Source: Cupriavidus consociatus
GTDB lineage: Bacteria > Pseudomonadota > Gammaproteobacteria > Burkholderiales > Burkholderiaceae
DNA length: 64,000 bases
NCBI RefSeq assembly: GCF_017814975.1
Contig: NZ_JAGIQA010000002.1
Coordinates: forward strand, 124,001-188,000
Direction: 5' to 3'
Part shown: one piece after another, positions 8,022-16,384 of the stretch
Position numbering within the stretch: the first letter of the stretch is position 1
Layout: each line of letters starts with the position of its first letter
Notes under the pieces: model-generated
The model's database searches: none
The model's input: the letters and a program-made list of their open reading frames with translations, nothing else
Told to the model about the DNA's origin: nothing
Translations under genes and position numbers: made by a program

Positions 8022-9194
8022 TCAGGCTGCGTGTGCCTGCGCCGCCTGATCAGACTCCGCAAGCCGTTCGTAATGCCAGTCTGCATCGCCGAACAGATTT
8101 GCCAGCGCGGCCAGCCGCTTGTAGCAGTGGCCGATCTCCATCTCGTCTGTCATGCCCACCGCGCCGTGCAGCTGCACCACGTCCTCGCCAAGCGCCCGCC
8201 CCGCCACCGACACGAAAGCCTTGGCGAGCGAGACCGCGCGCCGGCGCGCGGGCACATCGCCGTGCAGGGCCGCAGCGGCGGCCTCGGTGATGGCGCGCGC
8301 CTGTCCGACGCTGACATACAGGTCCACCAGCCGATGGCGGATCACCTGGTTGGCGGAAAGCGGGCGGCCGAACTGCTCGCGCGTCGTCACATAGTCGCGC
8401 GTCAGTTCGAAGGCACGGTCCATGGTCCCGACCGCTTCGGCGCAGGCCATCGTAGTGGCATGGTCGATGGCCGCTTCGACCAGCGGCCAGGCGCCATCCA
8501 CCACGCCGATGCGGGCACTGTCCGGCACGCTGACGCGGCGCAGCGTCACGTTCGCGGTCTGGCGGCCGTCGTAGGTCGGCAGCGATTCGATGTGAATGCC
8601 GCGCGTTGCGGCCGGCACGGCGAACAGCGTCAGGCCGTCGCAATCGCGGCGCGCGCCGCTGGTGCGGGCCAGCACCAGCAGCACGTCGGCGTTGCCGCCG
8701 GCGAGGACCAGTGTCTTGCGGCCATCCAGCGTCCAACGGACAGTGGCATCGTCGTGCTGCCGCGCGGTGGTGGCAATGTCGAAGGCGTCATGGCGCCCCT
8801 GCGGCTCCCACGCGGCCATTGCCAGCAGCGTGCGTCCTTCCACCATCGCCATCGCAGTGGCCACATGCGCCGGATCGCCGCACGCGGCCAACAGCGGCGC
8901 GCACAGCGCGGCATTGGCCAGCCACGGTTCGGCCGGCTGCGCGCGGCCCAGCTCCTCGGCCAGCAAGGCCTGGTCGCTGGCATCGCCGAGGCCGCCGCAC
9001 GCTTGCGGCAGGCCCAGCGCCAGCCAGCCGAACTCCGCAAAAGCCTGCCAGTGCCTGCGCGAGAAGCCGCCCGGCTCGGCCAGCGCCGCGCCACGCTGCG
9101 CGAAGCCGTAGTCGCGTTCGACATAGCGCCGCACGCTGTCCTGCAGCATGCGGCAATCGTCCTGATCGTCGTGACCGTCGTGAAGGTCGCTCAT
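8022..9194 (-). CDS. Acyl-CoA dehydrogenase, subunit A of a tandem pair
   Basis: 390 residues with the ACAD three-part fold: N-terminal helices (FGWLALGLPQACGGLGDASD), a central beta domain (DGRKTLVLAGGNADVLLVLART) and C-terminal helices (DYVTTREQFGRPLSANQVIRHRLVDLYV). It would oxidise an acyl-CoA at the alpha-beta bond and pass electrons to ETF. The C-terminal part has QLHGAVGMTDEMEIGHCYKR where many ACADs carry the Gly-Gly-Glu/Gln FAD loop. It lies 30 bp downstream of a second ACAD; such tandem divergent ACADs often form alpha2beta2 heterotetramers. The substrate class is not readable from sequence. Confidence 0.85.
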   Translation of the reverse strand: MSDLHDGHDDQDDCRMLQDSVRRYVERDYGFAQRGAALAEPGGFSRRHWQAFAEFGWLALGLPQACGGLGDASDQALLAEELGRAQPAEPWLANAALCAPLLAACGDPAHVATAMAMVEGRTLLAMAAWEPQGRHDAFDIATTARQHDDATVRWTLDGRKTLVLAGGNADVLLVLARTSGARRDCDGLTLFAVPAATRGIHIESLPTYDGRQTANVTLRRVSVPDSARIGVVDGAWPLVEAAIDHATTMACAEAVGTMDRAFELTRDYVTTREQFGRPLSANQVIRHRLVDLYVSVGQARAITEAAAAALHGDVPARRRAVSLAKAFVSVAGRALGEDVVQLHGAVGMTDEMEIGHCYKRLAALANLFGDADWHYERLAESDQAAQAHAA

Positions 9195-9224
9195 GGATTG
9201 GTTCCTGTTGCAGCGGTGCGGGGA

Positions 9225-10445
9225 CTAGAGTTGCACCTGCCTGGCCAGCAGCTCGTGCTGGATCTCGCTGGAGCCGCCGGCAATGGTGTAGCCGCGGGTG
9301 ACGAAGCGCCGGGCCGAAGCCGCTGCCGCGTAGGCGGATTGCCCCGGCTGCGGCGCCGCCGGCTCGAAATGCGCGGCGCGGTCGTAGGCCAGCGTTTGCG
9401 GGCCGAGTGCATCGACGGCCAGGTTCTCGATGTCCTGGATCAGCCGGCTGCCCAGCAGCTTGAGCATGCCGGTCTCCGGGCCCAGCCGTTCGCCGGCGCG
9501 CGCCCGCTTTCGAAACCGCAGCACGGTTGCGGCCAGCGCTTCAAGACGCACGTCCAGTTCGCGATACCGGCGCGCAAACCACGGCCGCTGCAGCAGCGGC
9601 TGCCCGCGCTCTTCCAGTTCGGCGGCGATGGCGCGTACCTTGGCCAGCCGGCGCCGGTTCTCGGCCACGCGAGCCAGATTCAGGCGTTCGTGCTCCAGCA
9701 GCGACTTGGCGATGGCCCATCCGGCGTTCTCGTCGCCGACGCGGTTGTTCACGGGCACCTCGACGTCATCGAAGAACACCTGGTTGAACAGGTGCCAGCC
9801 GTGGATGCCCACCAGCGGCCGCACGCTGATGCCGGGGCTGCGCATGTCGACCAGCAGGAAGCTGATGCCCTGCTGCGCGCGCGCCCCGCTGTCGGTACGC
9901 ACCAGACAGAAGATCCAGTCGGCATACTGCGCGTATGACGTCCAGATCTTGCTGCCGTTGACCACGTAGACCTCGGTGCCGTCGGGACGGGTCTTGCGCA
10001 CCGCGCGGGTCTTCAGCGAGGCCAGGTCGGAGCCGGCGTTGGGCTCGGAATAGCCTTGGCACCACCAGTGCTCCAGATTGAGGATGCGCGGCAGGAAGTA
10101 CTGTTGCTGCGCGGGCGTGCCATAGCGGATCAGGATCGGCCCGATCATCTCGATCGAGATGCCGCCGGTCTCCGGCGCGTGGGCCAGCACCAGTTCCTCC
10201 TGGAACGCGGCGCGGCGCCCGGCGCTCCAGCCCTGGCCCTGCCATTCGCGCGGCCAGTGCGGCGCGAGCCAGCCGCGTTCGGCCAGCCGGCGCTGCCAGT
10301 CGATCATCTCGTCCTTGTTGACTTCCAGGCCAAGGCGCACCTTCTCGCGCACGCCATGCGGCAGCGCCTGTGCGACGAACGCGCGCACTTCGCTGCGGAA
10401 GTCCTGCAGCGACGCCTCGCTGTCAGGGGTAACGGATACGGTCAT
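9225..10445 (-). CDS. Acyl-CoA dehydrogenase, subunit B of a tandem pair
   Basis: 406 residues. The start MTVSVTPDSEASLQDF at 10445 follows GCGAGGCC; the reading frame stays open further upstream, but only as an artefact inside the crotonase gene. ACAD features seen are WCQGYSEPNAGSDLASLKTRA (beta-domain entry with the FAD-contact GSDLA), VVNGSKIWTSYAQYADWIFCLVRT, and C-terminal YTIAGGSSEIQ, the FAD/ETF loop that its neighbour lacks. It begins 13 bp after the crotonase stop. The length and the EPNAGSDLASL motif recall the FadE-type dehydrogenases used on steroid side chains, terpenoids or branched acyl-CoAs; that assignment is inference. Confidence 0.87.
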   Translation of the reverse strand: MTVSVTPDSEASLQDFRSEVRAFVAQALPHGVREKVRLGLEVNKDEMIDWQRRLAERGWLAPHWPREWQGQGWSAGRRAAFQEELVLAHAPETGGISIEMIGPILIRYGTPAQQQYFLPRILNLEHWWCQGYSEPNAGSDLASLKTRAVRKTRPDGTEVYVVNGSKIWTSYAQYADWIFCLVRTDSGARAQQGISFLLVDMRSPGISVRPLVGIHGWHLFNQVFFDDVEVPVNNRVGDENAGWAIAKSLLEHERLNLARVAENRRRLAKVRAIAAELEERGQPLLQRPWFARRYRELDVRLEALAATVLRFRKRARAGERLGPETGMLKLLGSRLIQDIENLAVDALGPQTLAYDRAAHFEPAAPQPGQSAYAAAASARRFVTRGYTIAGGSSEIQHELLARQVQL

Positions 10446-10458
10446 GCGGGGCCTCGCT

Positions 10459-11136
10459 TCAGTGATGGATATGGCGGCGGGCGCTGGCGGCGCGCATGCC
10501 GCCCTTGATCGCGGCGACGCCGTCGGCAGGGAAGCCGGCGATGGTCGCGGCCAGCTCGCGCGCGCGGTCCAGCACCTGGGCGTCGTCGGTGACTTCGGTG
10601 GCAATGCCCAGCCGCAACAGATCGGCGGCCGGCACCCGGTCGCCCAGCAGGCACAACCGCGCCGCCACCGCTTCGGAATGCCGCAGCGCGAGCCACGCCG
10701 CGTTGCGCGGTGCGGCCATGCCGAGGCGGATTTCGCCGATCTGCAGGAAGGCGCCGGCGCCGCAGACCATGAGGTCGCCGGCCAGCGCCAGCGCCGCGCC
10801 GCCGTTGACCGCATGGCGCTCCAGCGCGACGATCCAGGCCTTGCGGCTTTGCAACAGCGACTCGTGTACCCCTTCCCAAATCCGCGCAAACGCGGCCATG
10901 CCACCGGGCTCTGTCTGCACGGCCTGCAGGTCCAGGCCCGAACAGAAGGCGCCATCGGCGCCGCGCAGCAGCACGGCGCGCGTTTCGGCATCGGCGTTGA
11001 TGGTGTCGACGGCATCGGCCAGCGCGCGGGCCAGCGCAGCGTCGATGGCGTTGCGGCGCGCCGGGCGGTTCAGCACGATCTCGGCCCAGCCGGCATGGCG
11101 CACCAGCAGCACCGGCGACGTGGTCGTTGCGCTCAT
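10459..11136 (-). CDS. Enoyl-CoA hydratase/isomerase (crotonase) family
   Basis: 225 residues, short for a crotonase (usually about 255-270). It begins MSATTTSPVLLVRHAGW, with the ATG overlapping the CaiB stop (ATGA). Seen: LNRPARRNAIDAAL, the oxyanion/CoA segment GADGAFCSGLDLQAV, and ERHAVNGGAALALAGDLMVCG, the usual VxGxAxGGGxxLAxxCD region with changes. The second half has IGEIRLGMAAPRNA where hydratases carry the catalytic Glu region. The protein ends soon after the GVAAIKGGMRAA helix, so the C-terminal trimerisation helices are shortened. Likely hydrates or isomerises the product of the acyl-CoA dehydrogenases. Confidence 0.85.
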   Translation of the reverse strand: MSATTTSPVLLVRHAGWAEIVLNRPARRNAIDAALARALADAVDTINADAETRAVLLRGADGAFCSGLDLQAVQTEPGGMAAFARIWEGVHESLLQSRKAWIVALERHAVNGGAALALAGDLMVCGAGAFLQIGEIRLGMAAPRNAAWLALRHSEAVAARLCLLGDRVPAADLLRLGIATEVTDDAQVLDRARELAATIAGFPADGVAAIKGGMRAASARRHIHH

Positions 11137-12350
11137 GCCGCCTCCTGTTGTTCGCATCCGATCGCACCGGCGCGGACCAAATCCTTGATCTGCGCGGCGC
11201 CGTAGCCGAGTTCGGCCAGCACCTCGGCAGTGTGTTGGCCGAGCCGTGGCACGACGGCTATGTCGTCGGCCTTCATGCTTGCCAGCGTGAACGGCAGTCC
11301 GGGAAGTTCCAACTGGCCGCCCTCGCCGTCGCCGACCGCGCGCAGGATGCCGCTGGCGCGCACGTCGTCGCTGGCGCCGACCTGGCGGTAGTCGCGCACC
11401 ACGCCGACGACGACGTGATGGCGCTCCAGCAACGCTCGCGCGGCATCGCCGCTGAGGTGGCGCAGCGCCTCGCGCAGGATGGCCAGCAACGCGGGGCGGT
11501 TCTGCACGCGCAGCGCATTGCTGGCGAAGCGCGGGTCTTGCGCCAGCGCGGGCTGGCCGATGGCCTGGCACAGGCGGCCGAAGTGCTCGTCGAGGTATGC
11601 CGACAGCACCACGTGCCCGTCCGCCACCGCGATCACGTCGGCCGCGGGCGCGGCCTTGGGCTGGCTGTTGCCGCTGCGCACCGGCAGCGCGCCGGAACAC
11701 TGGTACTCGGCCCACAGCTGCGCCTGCAGCTGGATGCCGACCTGCAGCAGCGAGGTCTCGACGGTCTCTCCCATGCCGGTGCGCAAGCGGCGGAACAGCG
11801 CAGCGAGGATGGCGTTGCCAGCGGCCAGCGCGGTGGCCGCGTCGATCAGCGCGAAGCCGGCCCTCAGCGGTTGCCCGCCGGCCTCGCCGGTGACGGACAT
11901 CATGCCGCTTTCGGCCTGCGCGGCGATGTCCAGCCCGGGGCGCGAGCGCGACGGGCCGCGCGTACCGAAGCCGCTGATCGCGGCATAGACCAGTTCCGGT
12001 TTCGCTGCGCGCAGCGTGCCGGCGTCGAGGCCCAGCGCTTCCATCACTCCGTGGCGGGTGTTATGCAGCACCACATCGCTGGACAGTGCCAGCCGGCGCG
12101 CCGCCTCCACGCCAGCGCTGCTGCGCAGGTCCAGCGCGATACCGCGCTTGCCGCGGTTGTACGCCAGGAACATCGGGCTCTGCGGGCTGGTGCCGTCGAA
12201 GCGCCGCGCGCTGTCGCCGCGCAGCGCTTCCACCTTGACCACGTCGGCGCCCAGGTCGGCCAGCATCATGGCCGCGCCTGGCGCCGCGATGAACTGCCCG
12301 AACTCCGCTACCCGAATGCCTGCCAGGGGCAGGTCTTGCCGGCTTGCCAT
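11133..12350 (-). CDS. CaiB/BaiF family (class III) CoA-transferase
   Basis: 405 residues; ATG 12350 has GGGAGTGGAG before it. Class III features: LAGIRVAEFGQFIAAPGAAMMLADLGADVVKVEA at the N-terminus, the AYNRGKRGIALDL strand, and RPGLDIAAQAESGMM carrying the expected catalytic Asp (D141). The C-terminal half has DGHVVLSAYLDEHFGRLC and GLPFTLASM. The enzyme would move CoA from a donor acyl-CoA to the pathway acid through an aspartyl anhydride. It is first in the leftward operon CaiB-crotonase-ACAD-ACAD-Bug-porin, so it probably activates the imported acid. It is divergent from the MBL-fold gene. Confidence 0.88.
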   Translation of the reverse strand: MASRQDLPLAGIRVAEFGQFIAAPGAAMMLADLGADVVKVEALRGDSARRFDGTSPQSPMFLAYNRGKRGIALDLRSSAGVEAARRLALSSDVVLHNTRHGVMEALGLDAGTLRAAKPELVYAAISGFGTRGPSRSRPGLDIAAQAESGMMSVTGEAGGQPLRAGFALIDAATALAAGNAILAALFRRLRTGMGETVETSLLQVGIQLQAQLWAEYQCSGALPVRSGNSQPKAAPAADVIAVADGHVVLSAYLDEHFGRLCQAIGQPALAQDPRFASNALRVQNRPALLAILREALRHLSGDAARALLERHHVVVGVVRDYRQVGASDDVRASGILRAVGDGEGGQLELPGLPFTLASMKADDIAVVPRLGQHTAEVLAELGYGAAQIKDLVRAGAIGCEQQEAA

Positions 12351-12432
12351 GCTCCACTCCCGTTCCGTTGATGCGAAGACATCATGTGGCAGCCGCGCCT
12401 TTTGCGGCAGATGCCAGGATCGCGGGGGCGTA

Positions 12433-12447
12433 AACCCACGGTTAGCA
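12433..12447 (+). promoter_or_regulatory. AACC-N3-GGTTAGCA site, copy 1
   Basis: Contains the internal palindrome AACC-CAC-GGTT followed by AGCA. The same 15-bp pattern occurs inverted at 12522-12536. The paired inverted copies 75 bp apart in a divergent promoter region suggest a transcription-factor site; the factor is unknown. Confidence 0.4.
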
Positions 12448-12521
12448 CCGCGGGCAATTCCGGGCTTCGCTGCCGCCTTAGCGCACCAGGCGACAACCGG
12501 GAACTGCCGCGCAACGCCGAC

Positions 12522-12536
12522 TGCTAACCACCGGTT
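12522..12536 (-). promoter_or_regulatory. AACC-N3-GGTTAGCA site, copy 2
   Basis: On the leftward strand reads AACC-GGT-GGTTAGCA, identical to copy 1 outside the three-base spacer. Confidence 0.4.
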
Positions 12537-12727
12537 CACACCGCACCAGCGCGGCCGGCTTCCGCACCGCGCCGGCGCTGGCGCGACGGGCGATGCGCGT
12601 CGGCTTGCGGGGAGTTTCCCCAATCCCCATGTGCCATCCGCTTGCGCGACATTGCCGTTCAGCGCAAGCCGCATGCATCCGGCCGATGGCGGCAGCCGCA
12701 TCCATTCTTTTGCTCAGGGAGTCACGC

Positions 12728-13981
12728 ATGCAGGATTTCGAGGACAGGCCCGTCGCGCTGGTCACCGGCGCCGGGATCGAACCGGTCGACGACGGCGTCT
12801 GGCTGTTGCACGGACAGGGACAGAGCTTCGTCGCCGACGTTGGCGGCGGACTGCTGGTGGTCGACAGCGGCCCGGGCGGCCGCGTCACGGCAGGCATGAT
12901 CGAGGCGCTGCGCACGCAGACCGGCCTGCCGGTGCTGGCACTGTGCTACAGCCACGGCCATATGGGCTACAACGCCGGCGTGCGGCAATGGCTTGACCAT
13001 GCCGCCGCGCGCGGCGAGCCGGCGCCGCGCGTGCTGGCCCATGTCAACGTGCTGGCGCGCCAGGCGCGCTATCGCGAGACCGCGCGCATGCAGGAACGGA
13101 TGGCCGAGATCCAGTTCCGCCGCCCGGCCGGCGCGCTGGCGGGCAAGCTCGGCCACACCGCGCCGACCGAGACCTTCGCGGATGGCCTGACGCTGGGCCA
13201 CGGCGAGCGCCGCGCCGAGCTGCTGTGGGCGCCCTCGGAAACCGACGATGCGATCGCGGTCTGGCTGCCGGGGCGGCGCGTGCTGTACGGCGGACCGGCC
13301 GTGATCGACTCCATTCCCAATGTCGGCACGCCCTTCCGCACGCTGCGCGATACCGTGCGCTGGGCCGAGACGCTGGAGCGCATGGCCGCGCTGCAGCCGC
13401 GTATCGTGGTGCGGGAGTTCGGCCCCATGCTGCATGGCGAAGCGGAATGCGAACGCGTGCTGGGCCAGACCGCGCGCGCGCTGCGCTGGCTGCGCGCCGA
13501 GGTAGTGCGGCTGATGAACGCCGGCTGCAACGAGCGCCAGATGCTGGCCGCGCTGAAGCCGCCAGCGGAGCTGTTCGAGCAGCCGTGGATGCGGCCGACA
13601 TACGGCGATCCAAGCTATATCGCGCGCGACATCTACCGCTCGGAAAACGGCTGGTGGGACCGCAACGCGACCACGCTGCACCCAGCCGCGCCGCAGGATG
13701 CCGCCGCAGAAATCGCCGCGGCAGTGGCCGACCACGGCGCGCTGATCCGCCATGCGCAAGCGCTGGCCGAACGCGGCGAAACGCAGCTCGCGCTGCATGT
13801 GATCGACGTGCTCGCGCTGGCCCCGTGCGATGCGCCCGCGCTGGCCGAGGCGCGCCGGCTCAAGGCCGCGTGGCTGCGCCAGCGCGCCGGACAGGTCAGG
13901 AGCTATGTGTCGCGCAGCCTGTATGGCGCCGCCGCCGACATGCTGGAACACGGCGCGAACGACACCTTCGGCATCCACTGA
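12728..13981 (+). CDS. Metallo-beta-lactamase-fold / alkylsulfatase-like protein with altered metal motif
   Basis: 417 residues; ATG 12728 with GGGAGT upstream. The N-terminal half is MBL-like: VWLLHGQGQSFVADVGGGLLVVDSGPG, then a strand leading into CYSHGHMGYNAG. The zinc motif HxHxDH is only half present: H76 and H78 are kept, but the D and H are replaced by G80 and Y81. LYGGPAVIDSIPNVGTP and YIARDIYRSENGWWDRN (residues about 180 and 300) match alkyl/aryl-sulfatase-type MBLs (SdsA1/YjcS branch), including the start of their helical dimerisation region, which continues to the C-terminus. Either a mono-metal or a non-hydrolytic relative. It is divergent from the CaiB operon and convergent with a Bug gene. 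Confidence 0.75.
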   Translation: MQDFEDRPVALVTGAGIEPVDDGVWLLHGQGQSFVADVGGGLLVVDSGPGGRVTAGMIEALRTQTGLPVLALCYSHGHMGYNAGVRQWLDHAAARGEPAPRVLAHVNVLARQARYRETARMQERMAEIQFRRPAGALAGKLGHTAPTETFADGLTLGHGERRAELLWAPSETDDAIAVWLPGRRVLYGGPAVIDSIPNVGTPFRTLRDTVRWAETLERMAALQPRIVVREFGPMLHGEAECERVLGQTARALRWLRAEVVRLMNAGCNERQMLAALKPPAELFEQPWMRPTYGDPSYIARDIYRSENGWWDRNATTLHPAAPQDAAAEIAAAVADHGALIRHAQALAERGETQLALHVIDVLALAPCDAPALAEARRLKAAWLRQRAGQVRSYVSRSLYGAAADMLEHGANDTFGIH

Positions 13982-13999
13982 ATGCCTGCCCGCACGCCA

Positions 14000-14026
14000 C
14001 ATGCACGCCTGCATGCGGCGTGCATG
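14000..14026. terminator. Hairpin between convergent genes
   Basis: Perfect 10-bp stem (CATGCACGCC / GGCGTGCATG) with loop TGCATGC, starting 18 bp after the MBL stop and ending 4 bp before the Bug stop. Symmetric, so it could act in both directions; no T-run on either side. Confidence 0.45.
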
Positions 14027-14029
14027 CCG

Positions 14030-15037
14030 CTACTCCAGCACCACGCCGCTGGCCTTGATCACCGCCGACCACTTGCGCACTTCCGCATCGATGAACCGCG
14101 CAAAGCCGGCACTGTCGCCCGGCTCGGGCTGCAATCCCAGCCCCGCCAGCTTGCTGCGCACGTCCGCGCCGGACAGCACCGCGCTGGCATCATGGTTGAG
14201 CTGGCGCACGATCGCCGCGGGCGTGCCTGCCGGCGCCATCAGGCCGAACCAGCCATAGCCGGTCACGCCGGGATAGCCCTGCTCGACGAAGGTCGGCGCA
14301 TCGGGATAGACCGGCGTGCGCTGCTCGGACGCTACCGCCAGCACGCGCAACTGCCCTGCCTTGATGAACGGCAGCGCCGTCGTGATAGCGGTGAGCGTGG
14401 CATCGACGCGGCCGGCCAGCAGCTCGGTATAGGCCGTGGCGTCGCCACGGTAGTGCACGTTCAGCACCTTGAACTTCGCCTGCGCGCCGAACAGTTCCGC
14501 GGTCAGGTGCGGCCCGGACCCGGCACCGGGCGAGGCGAAGGTGACGCCGTCCGCCTTGGCCCGCGCCAGCTTCACGAAATCCGCCACCGAACGCGCCGGC
14601 GAATCCGCCTTGACGATCAGGAACACCGGCCCGAGCACGCGCGGCCCCACCGCGACGAAGTCCTTGTGGATGTCGTATTGCTGCGGCAGGCCGGCCGCCG
14701 TATTGATGGCAAACGGCGCGGCCGCCCACAGCAGCGTGTAGCCATCGGGAGCGGCGCGGGCCAGCGTTTCGTTGGCGACCCGGGTGCCAGCGCCCGGCTT
14801 GTTCTCGACCACGAACTGCTGGCCATACTTGCGGCTCAGCGCTTCGGCCAGCAGCCGCGCAGAGGTGTCGTTGGACCCGCCGGGACCATACGGGGAGAGC
14901 AGGCGCACCGTGCGCGCCGGATACGCCTGCGCCAGTGCAGCCAGCGGCGCCAGCGCGGGCGCCGCGCCCAGCAGCGCCACGTCGCGCATGCGTGCCAGCA
15001 GGGCCCTGCGCGATATCTTGTCAGCAGTCATCGTCAT
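14030..15037 (-). CDS. Bug (TctC) family binding protein with Tat-like signal
   Basis: 335 residues. The N-terminus carries a twin-arginine pattern (KISRRALLARM) before a hydrophobic stretch ending in LAALAQA, so export may be through Tat instead of Sec. Bug signatures: YPARTVRLLSPYGPGG, FVVENKPGAGT, ARAAPDGYTLLW, and ASPGAGSGPHLTAEL. The ATG overlaps the stop of the upstream DUF1254/DUF1214 gene (ATGA), with GGAGGC as ribosome site, so the two are made together. It is the last gene of the leftward IclR-linked operon. Confidence 0.87.
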   Translation of the reverse strand: MTMTADKISRRALLARMRDVALLGAAPALAPLAALAQAYPARTVRLLSPYGPGGSNDTSARLLAEALSRKYGQQFVVENKPGAGTRVANETLARAAPDGYTLLWAAAPFAINTAAGLPQQYDIHKDFVAVGPRVLGPVFLIVKADSPARSVADFVKLARAKADGVTFASPGAGSGPHLTAELFGAQAKFKVLNVHYRGDATAYTELLAGRVDATLTAITTALPFIKAGQLRVLAVASEQRTPVYPDAPTFVEQGYPGVTGYGWFGLMAPAGTPAAIVRQLNHDASAVLSGADVRSKLAGLGLQPEPGDSAGFARFIDAEVRKWSAVIKASGVVLE

Positions 15038-16371
15038 GCCTCCATGGCCTGGATGCCCGGATACGGGAAGGTCTTGCCAAGGTGCGCCTCGCCCGGCACG
15101 TAGAGCCGCAGCGCCACGTAGAAGGGGCCTGCCGGCGCCGGCAGCCAGTTGCCGTGGCGCGCCGCGTCGCGCGGCGCTGCAGCACCCAGGTGCAGGCGCA
15201 GGCTGCCGTCCGGCTCGTAGCGCAGGCTCGGCGAGCGGTCGCCCAGCGAATAGCGGCCGATCGGGTTCTCCACCAGCATGCAGTCGCCCTTGTCATACAT
15301 GGTCAGCGACCAGAACGCCCCCACCTGCGGCAGCCTTCCGGCGGGGAACACCAGCTCGTGCGGCTCGTTGCCGTCAAGCGGGCGTCCGTGCGCGTCGCAG
15401 TCGGCGATGATGTACATGGCCTCTTCCATGCCGAGCGCGCCGATGTAGTTGCGCGCCACCTGCGCGCGCTCGGCATAGCGCGTGCCGAATGACGCGCCGA
15501 TCTCGACCGGCAAGCTCCAGCCGCCACCCAGTGCGGAAGGCATCGGCCGGGCCAGTTCGGCCAGCACCTGCTCCATGGCAGCGCCCAGCAGCGCCACCTG
15601 CGTTTCCTCCAGCGGCACGCCCTCGCACGCGGCACCGAGGCCGAGCACGGCGAAGGCCTGCACGGTCGCCGCCTCGTCCGCGGGCGGCGGGTTCTCGCGC
15701 AGCGCGCGGTTCACCACTTCGGCGTAGCGCCGCACCTGCTGCGCCGACGCGCCGAGGTGTTCGTTGGGCTGCATGCCGACGTCGCAGGCGCGCACCGGGT
15801 CGCCGCCGTCCGGCAGCGTCAGCCGGAAGCGGTCCTGCAGCGCATGCACCGCGGGCAGGTCGTCGGGCCCGTCCACCAGCAGCCGGCCCAGCAGCCACAC
15901 CGCATCGGTCGGACAGGCGATGGCGGTGGCGCCAGCCGGCGCTTGGCCCTGCCAGCCGGGACCGTGCAGCAGGAAGCGCCCGGCCTGCGTGCCGGTGGTG
16001 CGGCTGCCGATGTAGGCAAACGGGTTGGTATAGAAATCGAGCAGCCCGAGCACGTAGTAGCGGCCGGCGCTGTCCGGCACCTCCAGCAACAGCGGCCCCT
16101 GTGACAAATCCAGCCAGGCATTGGTGTACAGCGTGTCGTTGTTGGGCGTGACCACCTGCCGGTGCTGCGGGCCCAGCAGCTGGCGCGTGTGGAAGAACTG
16201 GTTGACCCAGCGCAGCGTGCCGTCGGGGCGCGCATCGGCAAAGGCGCCTTCGCGGCGGCGGCGCGGGCAGGTGGCGGCGCGCATGCGCGCCATTTCATAG
16301 AGCGGCAGCGTGTACAGCACGGCCTCGCGGGCCAGCGCGGGGGTGCGGGAATCAGCGGTGGATGGCGTCAT
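15034..16371 (-). CDS. DUF1254/DUF1214 domain protein
   Basis: 445 residues from ATG 16371 (GAGGAGCG upstream). DUF1254 segment near the N-terminus: VVTPNNDTLYTNAWLDLSQGPLLLEVPDS followed by RYYVLGLLDFYTN. The C-terminal DUF1214 segment: FWSLTMYDKGDCMLVENPIGRYSLGDRSPSL, then NWLPAPAGPFYVALRLYVP. No catalytic function is established for these domains. There is no obvious signal peptide. It lies 13 bp after a paralogous gene and overlaps a Bug gene, which suggests a shared substrate handled by the pair. Residues of the family core (NNDTLY, NW.PAP.GPF) are intact. Confidence 0.78.
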   Translation of the reverse strand: MTPSTADSRTPALAREAVLYTLPLYEMARMRAATCPRRRREGAFADARPDGTLRWVNQFFHTRQLLGPQHRQVVTPNNDTLYTNAWLDLSQGPLLLEVPDSAGRYYVLGLLDFYTNPFAYIGSRTTGTQAGRFLLHGPGWQGQAPAGATAIACPTDAVWLLGRLLVDGPDDLPAVHALQDRFRLTLPDGGDPVRACDVGMQPNEHLGASAQQVRRYAEVVNRALRENPPPADEAATVQAFAVLGLGAACEGVPLEETQVALLGAAMEQVLAELARPMPSALGGGWSLPVEIGASFGTRYAERAQVARNYIGALGMEEAMYIIADCDAHGRPLDGNEPHELVFPAGRLPQVGAFWSLTMYDKGDCMLVENPIGRYSLGDRSPSLRYEPDGSLRLHLGAAAPRDAARHGNWLPAPAGPFYVALRLYVPGEAHLGKTFPYPGIQAMEA

Positions 16372-16384
16372 GGAATTTCGCTCC

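Larger units (their letters stand above)
12351..12727. other. Divergent control region, CaiB operon / MBL gene
   Basis: 377 bp with no supported gene. It holds two oppositely oriented copies of AACC-N3-GGTTAGCA (12433-12447 and 12522-12536), which are the only clear structure. A GGGAGT ribosome site for the MBL gene ends the region. No regulator gene is directly adjacent. Confidence 0.6.

Noticed and set aside
7872-9938. A 688-codon open frame on the plus strand, antisense to the Bug and acyl-CoA dehydrogenase genes
   Set aside because: It is an antisense shadow of the real genes produced by high GC; composition is Arg/Ala/His-rich with no family motif or ribosome site.
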